Of a DNA stretch of 51,296 nt, positions 16,874 through 25,626 are shown piece after piece. The DNA is from Desulfocucumis palustris (GTDB taxonomy: Bacteria > Bacillota > Desulfotomaculia > Desulfotomaculales > Desulfocucumaceae), in the NCBI RefSeq assembly GCF_002933875.1, contig NZ_BFAV01000016.1, forward strand, positions 1 to 51,296. The letters are read 5' to 3'. The translations under genes and the position numbers were made by a program. A model generated the notes under the pieces. It did no database searches and was not told the DNA's origin. It saw nothing but the letters and a program-made list of their open reading frames with translations. Within the stretch, counting starts at the first letter, position 1. Each line of letters opens with the position of its first letter.

Positions 16874-16936
16874 TTACCTGTTAAGTATTCCTCCTTGATG
16901 TTTGCAACATTAGGGCAATTGAAGCGGAGGCTTAAC

Positions 16937-17275
16937 ATGGAAAAGCTGGCGTTAATAAATTTGCTTTACGACTTTTACGGTCAATTGCTCACCGAGCGGC
17001 AGAGGCGTTTTGTGGAACTCTATTACGCCCATGATCTGTCCCTGGGTGAAATTGCGGAGCAGTTCGACGTGAGCCGGCAGGCCGTATATGACATATTAAA
17101 GAGGTCGGAACAGTCTCTAACGGATTATGAGCGGAAGCTGGGACTGGTTGCCAGACATATTGACAATCGCCGGCTTTTGAGCACGGCGCTGGAATTGCTG
17201 GAAAGCGGCTACCCGGATAAATTGCCGGAGGTTAAAAGTATCCTCAGCAAAGTTATGGCAATTGAAGAGGAATGA
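16937..17275 (+). CDS. ylxM: YlxM/p13-like protein
   Basis: A 112-residue helix-turn-helix protein of the UPF0122 family, found directly upstream of ffh in Firmicutes. Signature parts are LLYDFYGQLLTERQRRFVEL near residue 8 and LSLGEIAEQFDVSRQAVYDI near residue 36, resembling sigma region 4. The ATG at 16937 has GCGGAGG eight bases upstream; a longer frame upstream lacks this. Family members are reported to modulate signal recognition particle assembly. It is 15 bp from ffh. Confidence 0.9.
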   Translation: MEKLALINLLYDFYGQLLTERQRRFVELYYAHDLSLGEIAEQFDVSRQAVYDILKRSEQSLTDYERKLGLVARHIDNRRLLSTALELLESGYPDKLPEVKSILSKVMAIEEE

Positions 17276-17290
17276 GGGGAGGCTTAAGCA

Positions 17291-18664
17291 GTGGTCTTTT
17301 CCGGACTTGCTGAAAAACTTCAGGAAACATTCCGTAAGCTAAAGGGCAAGGGCAGGCTGACCGAGGAAGATGTGGACGAGGCCCTGAAAGAGGTAAGACG
17401 GGCGCTGCTGGACGCCGATGTTAACTTCAAGGTTGTGAAGGATTTCCAGAAGAAGGTCAAGGAAAGGGCTGTGGGCTCGGATGTGCTTACCAGCCTGACC
17501 CCGGGCCAGCAGGTTATAAAAATTGTACATGAAGAACTGTCTGAACTCATGGGCGGGGTGCAGAGCAAAATAAACCTGTCCTCCAAGCCGCCCACAGTGG
17601 TTATGATGGTGGGATTGCAGGGGGGCGGCAAAACCACCACCTCCGCCAAGCTGTCCAATATGCTGAGAAAAGGCGGAAGGCGCCCCCTGCTGGTGGCGGC
17701 GGACGTGTACCGTCCGGCGGCTATTAAGCAGCTGCAGGTGCTGGGCGCCCAGTTGGATATACCCGTGTTTTCCATGGGTGACAAAAACAGCCCGGTGGAT
17801 ATCGCCAGGGCCGCCCTGGAGAACGCCCAGAGCAACAGCAGGGATTTGGTGATTATAGACACCGCCGGCCGGCTGCATGTGGACGACCAGCTGATGACTG
17901 AACTGGAGTCCATCAAAGCGGCGGTAAAGCCCCATGAGATACTGCTGGTGGTGGACGCCATGACCGGCCAGGTGGCTGTGAACGTGGCTGAAACCTTCAA
18001 CCAGCGGCTGGGCCTGGACGGGGTTGTGCTGACAAAGCTGGACGGCGATACCCGGGGGGGCGCGGCGCTGTCCATCAAGGCTGTCACCGGCTGTCCCATA
18101 AAATTCGCCGGGGTTGGCGAGAAGCTCGACGCCATTGAGCCTTTTCATCCGGATCGTATGGCCGACCGCATTCTGGGCATGGGCGATGTAATGACCCTTA
18201 TTGAAAAGGCCCAGGCAAATTTTGACGCGGAACAGGTGGCCAAACTAAATAAAAAGATTAAGGCTGCGGATTTCACCCTGGAGGATTTCATGCAACAGAT
18301 ACAGGAAGTGAAAAAGCTCGGCCCGCTGCAGCAGATAATAAGTATGATTCCTGGATTGGGCAGCGCTAAAAAGCTTAAGGATCTGGGCGAGATAGATGAA
18401 AAGGAACTGGTGTATGTGGAGGCCATTGTCAACTCCATGACACCCTGGGAAAGAAGGCATACTCACGAAATAAGCGGCAGCAGGAAAAAGCGCATAGCCA
18501 GGGGCAGCGGAACCTCCGTGCAGGAGGTAAACCGCCTGCTGAAACAGTTTGAACAAACCCGAAAAATGATGAAACAGTTTGCCGATATGGAGAAAAATAT
18601 TAAAAAAGGCGGCAAAATGGGGATGAACCCCTTTATGGGATTAGGCAAAAAGGATCTATTCTAG
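17291..18664 (+). CDS. ffh: Signal recognition particle protein Ffh
   Basis: A 457-residue SRP54-type GTPase that binds 4.5S/SRP RNA and signal sequences and delivers ribosomes to FtsY. The N domain is followed by the G domain: P-loop GLQGGGKTTTSAKL near residue 107, DTAGRLHVD near 190, and TKLDGDTRGGAAL near 247. The methionine-rich M domain occupies the last 150 residues (FMQQIQEVKKLGPL, ISMIPGLGS, SGSRKKRIARGSG). The start is GTG. It ends immediately at a 122-bp palindromic repeat. Confidence 0.97.
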   Translation: MVFSGLAEKLQETFRKLKGKGRLTEEDVDEALKEVRRALLDADVNFKVVKDFQKKVKERAVGSDVLTSLTPGQQVIKIVHEELSELMGGVQSKINLSSKPPTVVMMVGLQGGGKTTTSAKLSNMLRKGGRRPLLVAADVYRPAAIKQLQVLGAQLDIPVFSMGDKNSPVDIARAALENAQSNSRDLVIIDTAGRLHVDDQLMTELESIKAAVKPHEILLVVDAMTGQVAVNVAETFNQRLGLDGVVLTKLDGDTRGGAALSIKAVTGCPIKFAGVGEKLDAIEPFHPDRMADRILGMGDVMTLIEKAQANFDAEQVAKLNKKIKAADFTLEDFMQQIQEVKKLGPLQQIISMIPGLGSAKKLKDLGEIDEKELVYVEAIVNSMTPWERRHTHEISGSRKKRIARGSGTSVQEVNRLLKQFEQTRKMMKQFADMEKNIKKGGKMGMNPFMGLGKKDLF

Positions 18665-18786
18665 GAGGCCGCTGAAAAAGTCCATCTGCTGCGTTGCGGC
18701 TGCGGCCTCAATGCTCAACGTACGATGGGTACGCCTCCGCTTGAGGCCTTGCCGCGCCTTGCATCTGGAGCTTTTTGAACGGCCTC
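18665..18786. repeat. 122-bp imperfect palindromic repeat element
   Basis: The ends GAGGCCGCTGAAAAAG and CTTTTTGAACGGCCTC are near-perfect inverted repeats. The inner arms (CATCTGCTGCG / CGCGCCTTGCATCTG and GGCCTCA / TGAGGCC) continue the symmetry, with a centre near 18720-18735. The whole element could fold into one long hairpin. It starts one base after the ffh stop codon. I recall similar intergenic palindromes from other anaerobe genomes, but could not search for copies. It has no coding capacity. Confidence 0.7.
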
Positions 18787-18945
18787 GGGCGGTAATTTAT
18801 CAACATCTTTATTGCTTTTTGATGTGTTTTTCAACACTTTCCCAGGAGGCTTTAAACCGCGGCCTGTGCCGGCGGCGCCGATGCGCTATGGAATATTTTT
18901 GCAAAAATATAAATTGGTAAGATCATTAAAGGAGGTGAAAATGTC

Positions 18946-19212
18946 GTGGCTGTCAAAATCAGATTAAGAAGAATGGGTGCCAAGAAAAATCCCTTTTACA
19001 GGATAGTGGTGGCTGATTCCCGTTCTCCCAGGGACGGCAGGTTTATAGAAGAAATCGGATATTATGACCCGCTGAAGGACCCGGCTGTAATTAAGATTGA
19101 CGAGACAAAAGCCGCAGACTGGCTTAAAAAGGGAGCCCAACTGACCGATACCGCCCGCGCACTGTTCAGTAAGGCAGGTTTGTTGGCCAAGCCCGCTGAC
19201 AGCGGTCAGTAG
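18946..19212 (+). CDS. rpsP: 30S ribosomal protein S16
   Basis: An 88-residue bS16. It has the conserved start [20 protein letters not shown] and the [16 protein letters not shown] segment near residue 28. The start is GTG at 18946, with AAAGGAGGTG about ten bases upstream. It stands first in the rpsP-khpA-ylqD-rimM-trmD cluster. The 160 bp between the palindromic repeat and this gene contain no other feature I can name. Confidence 0.97.
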   Translation: MAVKIRLRRMGAKKNPFYRIVVADSRSPRDGRFIEEIGYYDPLKDPAVIKIDETKAADWLKKGAQLTDTARALFSKAGLLAKPADSGQ

Positions 19213-19236
19213 TATTTTCCAGGAGGGTTCTGACCG

Positions 19237-19464
19237 ATGAAGGAAGTAGTAGAAATATTGGCTAAGGCCTTGGTGGATAATCCGAATCAAGTTTCGGTTA
19301 AAATGGTTGAAAGAGAAAAATCCTTCCTGATAGAATTGAAAGTGGCCCCTGATGATATGGGGAAGGTAATCGGAAAGCAGGGGCGCATCGCCAAGGCAAT
19401 TCGTACGGTGGTCAAAGCAGCGGCCACCAAGCAGAAGAAAAAAGTTATAGTGGAAATAGTATAA
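19237..19464 (+). CDS. khpA: KH-domain RNA-binding protein KhpA
   Basis: A 75-residue KH-domain protein (YlqC type). The RNA-binding GxxG loop is in GKVIGKQGRIAKAIRTVV near residue 46. KhpA pairs with KhpB in other Firmicutes and binds many RNAs. The ATG follows CAGGAGG, 24 bp after rpsP, in the usual operon order. Confidence 0.94.
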   Translation: MKEVVEILAKALVDNPNQVSVKMVEREKSFLIELKVAPDDMGKVIGKQGRIAKAIRTVVKAAATKQKKKVIVEIV

Positions 19465-19514
19465 TACTAAACCACAGCAACGCATTTCGGGCTCATCCCG
19501 TTATGCCTGATTAA

Positions 19515-19541
19515 AAAAGGGGGCTCTATGCTCCCTTTTCT
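19515..19541 (+). terminator. Hairpin between khpA and ylqD
   Basis: AAAAGGGGGC/GCTCCCTTTT forms a 10-bp stem with one G-U pair and a 5-nt loop, ending in TTTTC. It may partly terminate the rpsP-khpA message before ylqD-rimM-trmD. Confidence 0.55.
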
Positions 19542-19586
19542 GATATGTGGCGTCTTTACGCATAAACTATGAGGTGGTAATGCGGC

Positions 19587-20018
19587 ATGGGAGGCATAAC
19601 CATCACCCGCCCGGTGATTGTTAAAATTAAAGTGACAGAGGAATATAAAAAAAATGTTGCCGGGGAGATTCAGGAGGCTATATCCAGGGTGGATATGCAA
19701 ATCCGGCATATTGAGTTTCAGGCCAGGCGACTGCTGGCCGAACTGGAGAAAAAAAACCCCCAGGGCATAACCGCCGCCAAACAGCACCTGGAGAAAGAAC
19801 GTTCAGCCAAGCTGGAAGCCAGGCAGAGGCTGCTGGATAAACTAAAGCAGACCGCTAATATGAGTATTGGCGAGGAAATTGTCCACGGGCAGGTGGAAAG
19901 CATTGTGGAATTGAAGGTGGGGGACCACTGGAGCAGCCTTTTTAATGTGGAAGTGGTAATTGAGGACGGCAGGGTGATTGAGATAAGGCAGGGCGGCGGG
20001 GGGTATGAAGGTGGCTGA
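19587..20018 (+). CDS. YlqD family protein
   Basis: A 143-residue protein with the start ITITRPVIVKIKVTEEYKK, a long charged helix (residues about 30-95, probably coiled coil), and a short beta-rich end (IVHGQVESIVELKVGDHW). This matches the YlqD family, always encoded between khpA and rimM in this group. Its function is not established. The last 14 bp overlap rimM, which implies coupled translation. Confidence 0.85.
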   Translation: MGGITITRPVIVKIKVTEEYKKNVAGEIQEAISRVDMQIRHIEFQARRLLAELEKKNPQGITAAKQHLEKERSAKLEARQRLLDKLKQTANMSIGEEIVHGQVESIVELKVGDHWSSLFNVEVVIEDGRVIEIRQGGGGYEGG

Positions 20019-20517
20019 GGAATACATTGACATAGGAAAGATTGTGAATACCCAGGGAAACAGGGGAGAGCTGCGAATATTTCCTTTGACGGATTTTCCC
20101 GGGCGCTTTCTTGATATGGATACTGTGCTGGTGGAATTAAACGGTGAAAAACGTAAGTACACCATAGAGACAGCCCGGCTGTACAAAAAGTTTGTGATAA
20201 TAAAATTTAAAGAAACTCCCGATATGACCGCCGCGGAAAAACTAAAAGGGGCGTTGCTCAAGGTTACCAGGGAGGAACTGGTGGAACTTCCGGAGGGAAG
20301 CTACTATATTTTTGACCTGGTGGGCATCAACGTATATGATCCTGCGGGCAATTCCCTGGGAATTCTTGAGGAAGTCATTCATACCGGGGCCAACGATGTT
20401 TACGTGGTTGCTGAACAGGGCGGCAAGCCGGTGCTGGTTCCCGCTTTAAAAAGCGTGGTAAAGGAGATTGACGTGCCTGGCAGAAGGATGGTAGTGGAAA
20501 TGCCGGAGGAATATTAG
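20005..20517 (+). CDS. rimM: Ribosome maturation factor RimM
   Basis: A 170-residue protein. The N-terminal beta-barrel begins IDIGKIVNTQGNRGELRI and has FPGRFLDMD near residue 30. The C-terminal PRC-barrel contains YYIFDLVGINVYD near residue 98 and VLVPALKSVVKEID near 146. RimM binds S19 and helps assemble the 30S head. It overlaps ylqD by 14 bp and is followed by trmD after 11 bp. Confidence 0.96.
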   Translation: MKVAEEYIDIGKIVNTQGNRGELRIFPLTDFPGRFLDMDTVLVELNGEKRKYTIETARLYKKFVIIKFKETPDMTAAEKLKGALLKVTREELVELPEGSYYIFDLVGINVYDPAGNSLGILEEVIHTGANDVYVVAEQGGKPVLVPALKSVVKEIDVPGRRMVVEMPEEY

Positions 20518-20528
20518 GAGGTCTTTAT

Positions 20529-21308
20529 TTGCATATTGATATTTTGACCCTTTTTCCGGAAATGTTTGAAGGCCCCTTTGACGCCAGCATCATCAAACGC
20601 GCCCGGGAGAAGGGGCTGGTAGCAATCGACTATATAAACATTCGGGATTATTCCCAAAACAAGCATAATACCGTTGACGACACGCCGTACGGGGGCGGGG
20701 CCGGGATGGTTATGGCCGCCGGGCCGGTCTTCGAAGCCGTGGACCATATAAAATCCAGCCGCCCCGGAACCGGCAAACTGATATATTTAAGTCCTGCCGG
20801 AAGAAAGTTGAACCAGCAAACGGCGCGGGAGCTTTCCGGGGAAGAGCGCCTGATTCTTCTCTGCGGGCACTACGAGGGCATGGACCAGAGGGTGCGGGAC
20901 GAACTGGTGGATGATGAAATATCCATAGGCGACTATGTGCTGACCGGCGGGGAATTGCCGGCAATGGTGCTGGTGGACGCGGTGGTGAGGTTAATTCCCG
21001 GGGTATTGGGTGAAACCGCCTCTGCCGAGGAAGAATCATTCAGCGACGGTTTGCTGGAATACCCTCACTACACCAAGCCCAGGGAATACAGGGGACTGCC
21101 CGTGCCGGAAGTTCTGCTGAACGGGCACCATGAACAGATCCGCCTGTGGCGGCGCAGGCAGTCACTGCTTAAAACACTTCAGAGCCGCCCGGAGTTGCTG
21201 GCCACAGCCGGCCTTACAGATGAAGACAGGATTATTTTAAAAGGGATAGTGCTGGAATTGGAAGGGCTGGGACTGCCGGAAGACATAACAAGGAAAAAAA
21301 GGCGCTGA
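20529..21308 (+). CDS. trmD: tRNA (guanine37-N1)-methyltransferase TrmD
   Basis: A 259-residue SPOUT methyltransferase that makes m1G37. Landmarks are DILTLFPEMFEGP at the start, DDTPYGGGAGMVM near residue 50, LLCGHYEGMDQRV near 110, and the knot segment SIGDYVLTGGELPAM near 133. The start is TTG with TAGGAGG nearby. In many genomes rplS follows directly. Here a terminator and a convergent gene follow instead, so the cluster is broken after trmD. Confidence 0.97.
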   Translation: MHIDILTLFPEMFEGPFDASIIKRAREKGLVAIDYINIRDYSQNKHNTVDDTPYGGGAGMVMAAGPVFEAVDHIKSSRPGTGKLIYLSPAGRKLNQQTARELSGEERLILLCGHYEGMDQRVRDELVDDEISIGDYVLTGGELPAMVLVDAVVRLIPGVLGETASAEEESFSDGLLEYPHYTKPREYRGLPVPEVLLNGHHEQIRLWRRRQSLLKTLQSRPELLATAGLTDEDRIILKGIVLELEGLGLPEDITRKKRR

Positions 21309-21339
21309 CAACGGCCGGAACATTACCGGCCGTTGTTTT
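21309..21339 (+). terminator. trmD terminator
   Basis: CAACGGCCGG (21309-21318) and CCGGCCGTTG (21326-21335) form a 10-bp perfect stem followed by TTTT. It overlaps the trmD stop region and closes the ribosome-maturation operon. Confidence 0.9.
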
Positions 21340-21365
21340 GTGCGCAGCAATTTATATTTATTTTT

Positions 21366-22049
21366 TTAATTTTTGGCAATATCCACTGTTTGCATTTTAT
21401 CCCCGGGCTTCAGCCTGTCCACAATTTCCATGCCCTTGACCACCCTGCCGAAAACGGCATAATCGCCGTCCAGCCAGGACGCGTCCTTTTTCAGTATATA
21501 AAATTGAGAGCCCGCGGTATCCGGTTTCTCACTCCTGGCCATGGCCACTGCCCCCCTGGTGTTTTTCAACAGCGGGTTGGTTTCAAGCTTTATTGTCCAG
21601 CCAGGGCCGCCGCTGCCGTCGCCCTCGGGGTCTCCTCCCTGAACAACCCAGTCCTCCACCCGGTGGAAGGTGAGGCCGTTGTAAAATTCGCTTCCGGCCA
21701 GTTTTTCGAAGTTTGTTACGGTTACCGGCATCAGTTCCGGGTAAACTTCCGCTTCAATATCCCCAAGGGATGTTTTTATTACCACCAGATCCTTTTTGGT
21801 TTTGCTCAGATCCCCGGCGGACTGAGCGGCTTTATTATTCCCGGTGTTTTTATCATCTGCTTTGCCGGCGTCTGCCTGCTTATCATTGGGCTTTTCCGCG
21901 GCGGCATTGGATTCCGGCTGTTGTTCCTGCCGGTATGTGCTGTAGCCCGTGGCTGCGGCCAGCAGCAGGGTAAAAACTATTATCGCGGCAATTATTAGAT
22001 TTCGCCTTGGTGGAGCGGGCTGCCGGGGATTTTTCTTTTTAACGGCCAT
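21366..22049 (-). CDS. Membrane-anchored cyclophilin-type peptidyl-prolyl isomerase
   Basis: A 227-residue protein. A positively charged N-terminus precedes one hydrophobic segment (NLIIAAIIVFTLLLAAATG, residues about 17-36). A low-complexity linker rich in Lys, Asp, Asn and Ala follows (residues about 42-80). A compact cyclophilin domain ends the protein, with NGLTFHRVEDWVVQGGDPEG, GAVAMARS, and GSQFYILKKDASWLDGDYAVFGRV. The anchor implies a fold-assisting role on the outer face of the membrane. The gene is monocistronic and convergent with trmD. Confidence 0.92.
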   Translation of the reverse strand: MAVKKKNPRQPAPPRRNLIIAAIIVFTLLLAAATGYSTYRQEQQPESNAAAEKPNDKQADAGKADDKNTGNNKAAQSAGDLSKTKKDLVVIKTSLGDIEAEVYPELMPVTVTNFEKLAGSEFYNGLTFHRVEDWVVQGGDPEGDGSGGPGWTIKLETNPLLKNTRGAVAMARSEKPDTAGSQFYILKKDASWLDGDYAVFGRVVKGMEIVDRLKPGDKMQTVDIAKN

Positions 22050-22193
22050 TATTTAGACCTCCGGAATTAAAATTATAGGTATTGGATATACATTTCGACG
22101 GGCAGACTTTATATCCTGGTGGCGGAATAATGATAAATGGGATATGATTAAACCGGATGTTCCGGGACAAAAAAGTGATAGCCGGGGGAGAGA

Positions 22194-23438
22194 ATGATGG
22201 TTGCGGAAGTGATATTCACGGGTACGGAACTGCTGCTTGGCCAGATACTGAACACCAACGCCCAATATTTGCAGGTTGAATTATCCTCTTTAGGAATAAA
22301 TCTTTATTACCAGGTGACGGTGGGGGACAATCTGGGGCGCTGCGCTTCGGCCATCAGCCAGGCCGCCGGACGGGCGGATTTAATAATAGTGGGCGGCGGT
22401 CTGGGACCCACCGAGGACGACATCAGCAGGGAGGCACTGGCCGAGGCCCTAAAATTAAAGCTTGTTAAGGATAATTTTGCCCTGGAAGTGGTGAGAAGGT
22501 TTTTTGACCAGAGGAATATATCCATTTCCGATAATAATTTAAAACAGGCACTGATACCGGAGGGGGGCAGGGCGCTGGACAACCCGGTGGGCACAGCGCC
22601 GGGAATAATACTGGAGAACAGGGGCAAGACCTACATACTCCTTCCGGGCCCGCCCAATGAATTTAAGAGGATGGTGAATGACCGCGTCATACCCTTCCTG
22701 AAGGAAAAACTGGCCGGGAAAAGCGGCATTATCAAATCCAGGGTGCTTAAATTTTGCGGTATAGGCGAGTCAAAACTGGATGAAAAGCTCAGCGACCTTT
22801 TAAAAAGCAGCAATCCCACCCTGGCGCCCACCGCAAAATTTTCTGAAGTCCATTTAAGGATTACTGCCAGGGCCGGGGATGAAGCCGGGGCCGGTGAAAT
22901 GATAGAAGTCATGGAGGCCCGGGTCCGGGAACGCCTGGGCTCTTTTATATTCGGGGTTGACGGGGAAACACTGCCGGGGGCTGTATCCGGACTGTTCCGG
23001 GAGCAGCATAAAACCCTCGCGGTTTTAGAGGGGTTTTCCGGGGGAGAAGTCTCCGCCCTGCTGTCGACAGTGCCGGGAGCAGGCGATTTCTTCGCCGCGG
23101 GCGTTGTGGCCCGGGATTTTGGCGTTTTGCGGGGGATGCCTTTTTTGCACGCCGGGGAACCGCCGGTGAAAAAAGAAGAGGCAGTGAAGAGTCTGGCCAC
23201 AGCCATAAAGGAAAATTTTGGCTGCCGGGCGGGTCTTGCCATAGGCATGGACAATGCTGGAGATCCCAGCAGCCGGGTGACTGGCTACGCATTCCACCTG
23301 GGCGCCGATATTGACGGGAAGATTATGGGCAGGGAACTGCTCCTGCGGGGCGGAGACCGTTTGGAAGCCTCCCGCAGGGCTTCCACCATGGTTCTGGTGC
23401 TATTATGGCGTTACCTGAAACACGGCATAGCCTTTTAA
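22194..23438 (+). CDS. cinA: CinA-like protein with degenerate amidase half
   Basis: A 414-residue protein. The N-terminal half is a good COG1058/MoaB-like domain (VIFTGTELLLGQILNTNAQY at the start, VGGGLGPTEDDISREALAEA near residue 65, LLPGPPNEFKRMV near 145). It is linked to ADP-ribose or NMN metabolism in CinA. The C-terminal half has the CinA amidase outline (TLAVLEGFSGGEVSALL near 270, VPGAGDFFAAGVVA, ending in a helix). However, the usual ESCTGG nucleophile motif reads EGFSGG, so NMN amidase activity is doubtful. ATG at 22194 or 22197 follows GGGGGAGAG. Monocistronic, with its own terminator. Confidence 0.88.
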   Translation: MMVAEVIFTGTELLLGQILNTNAQYLQVELSSLGINLYYQVTVGDNLGRCASAISQAAGRADLIIVGGGLGPTEDDISREALAEALKLKLVKDNFALEVVRRFFDQRNISISDNNLKQALIPEGGRALDNPVGTAPGIILENRGKTYILLPGPPNEFKRMVNDRVIPFLKEKLAGKSGIIKSRVLKFCGIGESKLDEKLSDLLKSSNPTLAPTAKFSEVHLRITARAGDEAGAGEMIEVMEARVRERLGSFIFGVDGETLPGAVSGLFREQHKTLAVLEGFSGGEVSALLSTVPGAGDFFAAGVVARDFGVLRGMPFLHAGEPPVKKEEAVKSLATAIKENFGCRAGLAIGMDNAGDPSSRVTGYAFHLGADIDGKIMGRELLLRGGDRLEASRRASTMVLVLLWRYLKHGIAF

Positions 23439-23500
23439 TACCGGACTGCCACGCGACTTTGCCTGCTGTTAAAAAAGCATAGCGCATAATAAATATTTAT

Positions 23501-23525
23501 AACCGCCCCCGGGGCGGTTTTTTTG
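23501..23525 (+). terminator. cinA terminator
   Basis: AACCGCCCC/GGGGCGGTT closes on a single base (effective loop of a few bases) and is followed by TTTTTT. Confidence 0.88.
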
Positions 23526-23672
23526 CGGGTGACATTATGCAAAATATTTTATTATATCCAATAAATCGCAGGAAAATTAATATAATTTGTAGAACTTTCA
23601 TGCACAGCTTTATTCTGGAAAAAGATGTATTAAATGCTCCCAGCCGGATAATTGTTTAACAGGGGTGTCAAA

Positions 23673-24830
23673 ATGCACGAGACTTATGATTTGCAGTTTG
23701 GGCCGAAGCCGAGAAAGCGCATTAATTCCAGGGAGCTGCTGGAGTTAATATTCGGCTACGTGGCCAGAATGGCAAACGAAAAAAATTTGGACAACCTTTT
23801 GATGATGATGGCGGATCTGGGAAAGGACATGATTGTAGCGGACCGCTGCACATTGTGGCTGCTGGATAGGGAAAAAAACGAACTCTGGACCAGGGTCGCC
23901 CACGGGGTGAACGAAATCCGCATACCGGCCAACACCGGGCTGGTGGGTTATTCCATCGATCACGACCAGCCTCTTTTTATCGATAACGCCTACAATGATC
24001 ACAGGTTCAATCCCGACGTGGACAAAAAGACGGGCTACCGGACCAAGGCTATTATTGTCATACCCCTTAAAAACAGTGAAGGCGAAACTATTGGCGCCTA
24101 CCAGGCTATCAATAAAATGACCCGCTCCAAAAAATTTACGTCGAAGGATCTGGAATATTTGACCCTGGCAGCCTCATACTCTGGGAAATCGCTGGAGGCG
24201 GCGCTGCTCAATAAAGAGATAGAGGAAACCCAGAAGGAAATTATTTTTACCATGGGGGAAATAGGAGAAAGCCGCTCCAAGGAGACAGGCAACCATATCA
24301 AAAGGGTGGCCGAGTATTCCAAAATCTTGGCTTTAAAATACGGCATGGACGAAACCGAGGCGGAACTGCTGAGGATAGCTTCTCCCATGCACGACATCGG
24401 CAAGGTGGCCATACCGGACTCAATATTAAAAAAGCCCGGCAAGCTCACCGATGAAGAATTTGATACCATGAAAACACATACCCAGGTGGGATATAATCTT
24501 TTAAAGGGCTCCAGCAGGCGCATTTTAAAAGCGGCGGCCATTGTGGCCCGGCAGCACCATGAGAAATGGAACGGCAGGGGCTATCCTGACGGAGTCAGCG
24601 GCGAACAGATTCACATATATGGCAGGGTAACCGCCATTGCCGACGTTTTTGACGCCCTGGGCAGCGACAGGTGTTACAAAAAGGCCTGGGAATTGGACAG
24701 GATATTGAACCTTTTTAAGGAAGAGAAGGGGAATCATTTTGATCCGGTGCTGGTGGACCTTTTCCTGGATAATATCGGGGAGTTGGTAAAGATCAGGGAT
24801 AGATACCGGGATGAAATTGGTGAAAAATAG
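23673..24830 (+). CDS. GAF and HD-GYP domain phosphodiesterase-like protein
   Basis: About 385 residues. A GAF domain covers residues about 30-180 (CTLWLLDREKNELWTRVAHG, GLVGYSIDHDQPLFIDNAY). An HD-GYP domain follows, with SPMHDIGKVAIPD near 245, KTHTQVGYNLL near 275, and HHEKWNGRGYPDG near 300. HD-GYP proteins hydrolyse cyclic-di-GMP; the HD and GYP motifs are both intact. ATG at 23673 is chosen because AGGGGTG lies five bases upstream; an earlier TTG frame lacks this. It is soluble. It opens a run of four c-di-GMP-related genes. Confidence 0.9.
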   Translation: MHETYDLQFGPKPRKRINSRELLELIFGYVARMANEKNLDNLLMMMADLGKDMIVADRCTLWLLDREKNELWTRVAHGVNEIRIPANTGLVGYSIDHDQPLFIDNAYNDHRFNPDVDKKTGYRTKAIIVIPLKNSEGETIGAYQAINKMTRSKKFTSKDLEYLTLAASYSGKSLEAALLNKEIEETQKEIIFTMGEIGESRSKETGNHIKRVAEYSKILALKYGMDETEAELLRIASPMHDIGKVAIPDSILKKPGKLTDEEFDTMKTHTQVGYNLLKGSSRRILKAAAIVARQHHEKWNGRGYPDGVSGEQIHIYGRVTAIADVFDALGSDRCYKKAWELDRILNLFKEEKGNHFDPVLVDLFLDNIGELVKIRDRYRDEIGEK

Positions 24831-24853
24831 AAAGCCTGCCGGACAGGCTTTTT
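24831..24853 (+). terminator. Terminator of the GAF/HD-GYP gene
   Basis: AAGCCTG/CAGGCTT with a short loop, ending in TTTTT, directly after the stop codon. Confidence 0.8.
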
Positions 24854-24993
24854 GAGGCCGTTGCTAAAACTTTCGCCCGGCTTTAAAGGTTGGGGGACGC
24901 ACCATTGAAAGCTGTGTGTCCCCCGGCCTTTTTACTGCCGGAGCGTTACGGGCCGAACGGCTTAGTCTCCCGCCAGGTTTGTTTTTGAACGGC
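24854..24993. repeat. Possible decayed palindromic element with internal hairpin
   Basis: The region starts GAGGCCGTT and ends TTTTTGAACGGCTT, which resembles the ends of the palindromic repeat at 18665-18786. Inside, GGGGGACGCAC (24892-24902) pairs with GTGTGTCCCCC (24914-24924) and is followed by GGCCTTTTT, a terminator-like hairpin. The family relationship is uncertain. Confidence 0.35.
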
Positions 24994-25003
24994 TTGTACC
25001 TCT

Positions 25004-25612
25004 TTATTTGTATTTAACAGCCAGTGCCGCCAGGGCGCCCTGCAGGGCGGGCATCAAATCGGTAAATTCAAAGCCCGCGAAGGCCTTGTCTCCTACTTTC
25101 CTGAGCCAGGCGGGCTGCACCTCCAGTTTAAAGTCGTAATTGCTTATTCTAAGGGACATGGTGGCTTTAATATTAGAGTTGATAATTTTTTCAATTTCCG
25201 GCGTGGAATAAACCATTGCCCCGCCGGCGGAAAAATTCACCAGAACCGTTTGCGTGGAGAGATCGTCAGTTCTGAATATTACTTTTACCGGGTAGTTTGC
25301 CCTTATAAATCTTCGCTCCCTGGTGGGATTAAATTCTTCCGGTATAGTCAGCCCGTAAAATTTGTCAAAATCCTTTCCTATGGCCGCCACTTTACTATCA
25401 CCGCAGAAAAAGGATTTTTGGTAAGAAACGCTTACTTGAACGGGCTGGTTTTCCAGGAGCATCATAACCTGCCCGCCGTGCCTGGGGAGACCTATCCAGA
25501 AGATTTCGCCCTCCACTTTGGTTACGGTGGTTGGTATCGCGCCGGGTTGGGAGATTTCCCGCAACCAGACTTCCTGTTTTTCCCTTATGGTTATTTTTTC
25601 TCCAGTTGACAT
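25004..25612 (-). CDS. PilZ domain c-di-GMP-binding protein, YcgR-like
   Basis: About 202 residues. The N-terminal half is a YcgR-like beta domain. The C-terminal PilZ domain shows both ligand motifs: the arginine-rich RERRFIRANYPVKV near residue 98 (RxxxR type) and NFSAGGAMVYS near residue 128 (the D/NxSxxG motif). It would bind cyclic-di-GMP and act on motility or surface structures. The start at 25612 has AAAGGA nearby. It lies 14 bp downstream of an HD-GYP gene in the same operon, so c-di-GMP breakdown and sensing are co-expressed. Confidence 0.88.
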   Translation of the reverse strand: MSTGEKITIREKQEVWLREISQPGAIPTTVTKVEGEIFWIGLPRHGGQVMMLLENQPVQVSVSYQKSFFCGDSKVAAIGKDFDKFYGLTIPEEFNPTRERRFIRANYPVKVIFRTDDLSTQTVLVNFSAGGAMVYSTPEIEKIINSNIKATMSLRISNYDFKLEVQPAWLRKVGDKAFAGFEFTDLMPALQGALAALAVKYK

Positions 25613-25626
25613 TTTCACCAATCCTT

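Noticed and set aside
18711..18920. 69-residue frame after ffh
   Set aside because: It is read from the palindromic repeat and has no ribosome-binding site.
21333..21998. 221-residue plus-strand frame
   Set aside because: It is antisense to the cyclophilin gene, whose domain motifs are clear.
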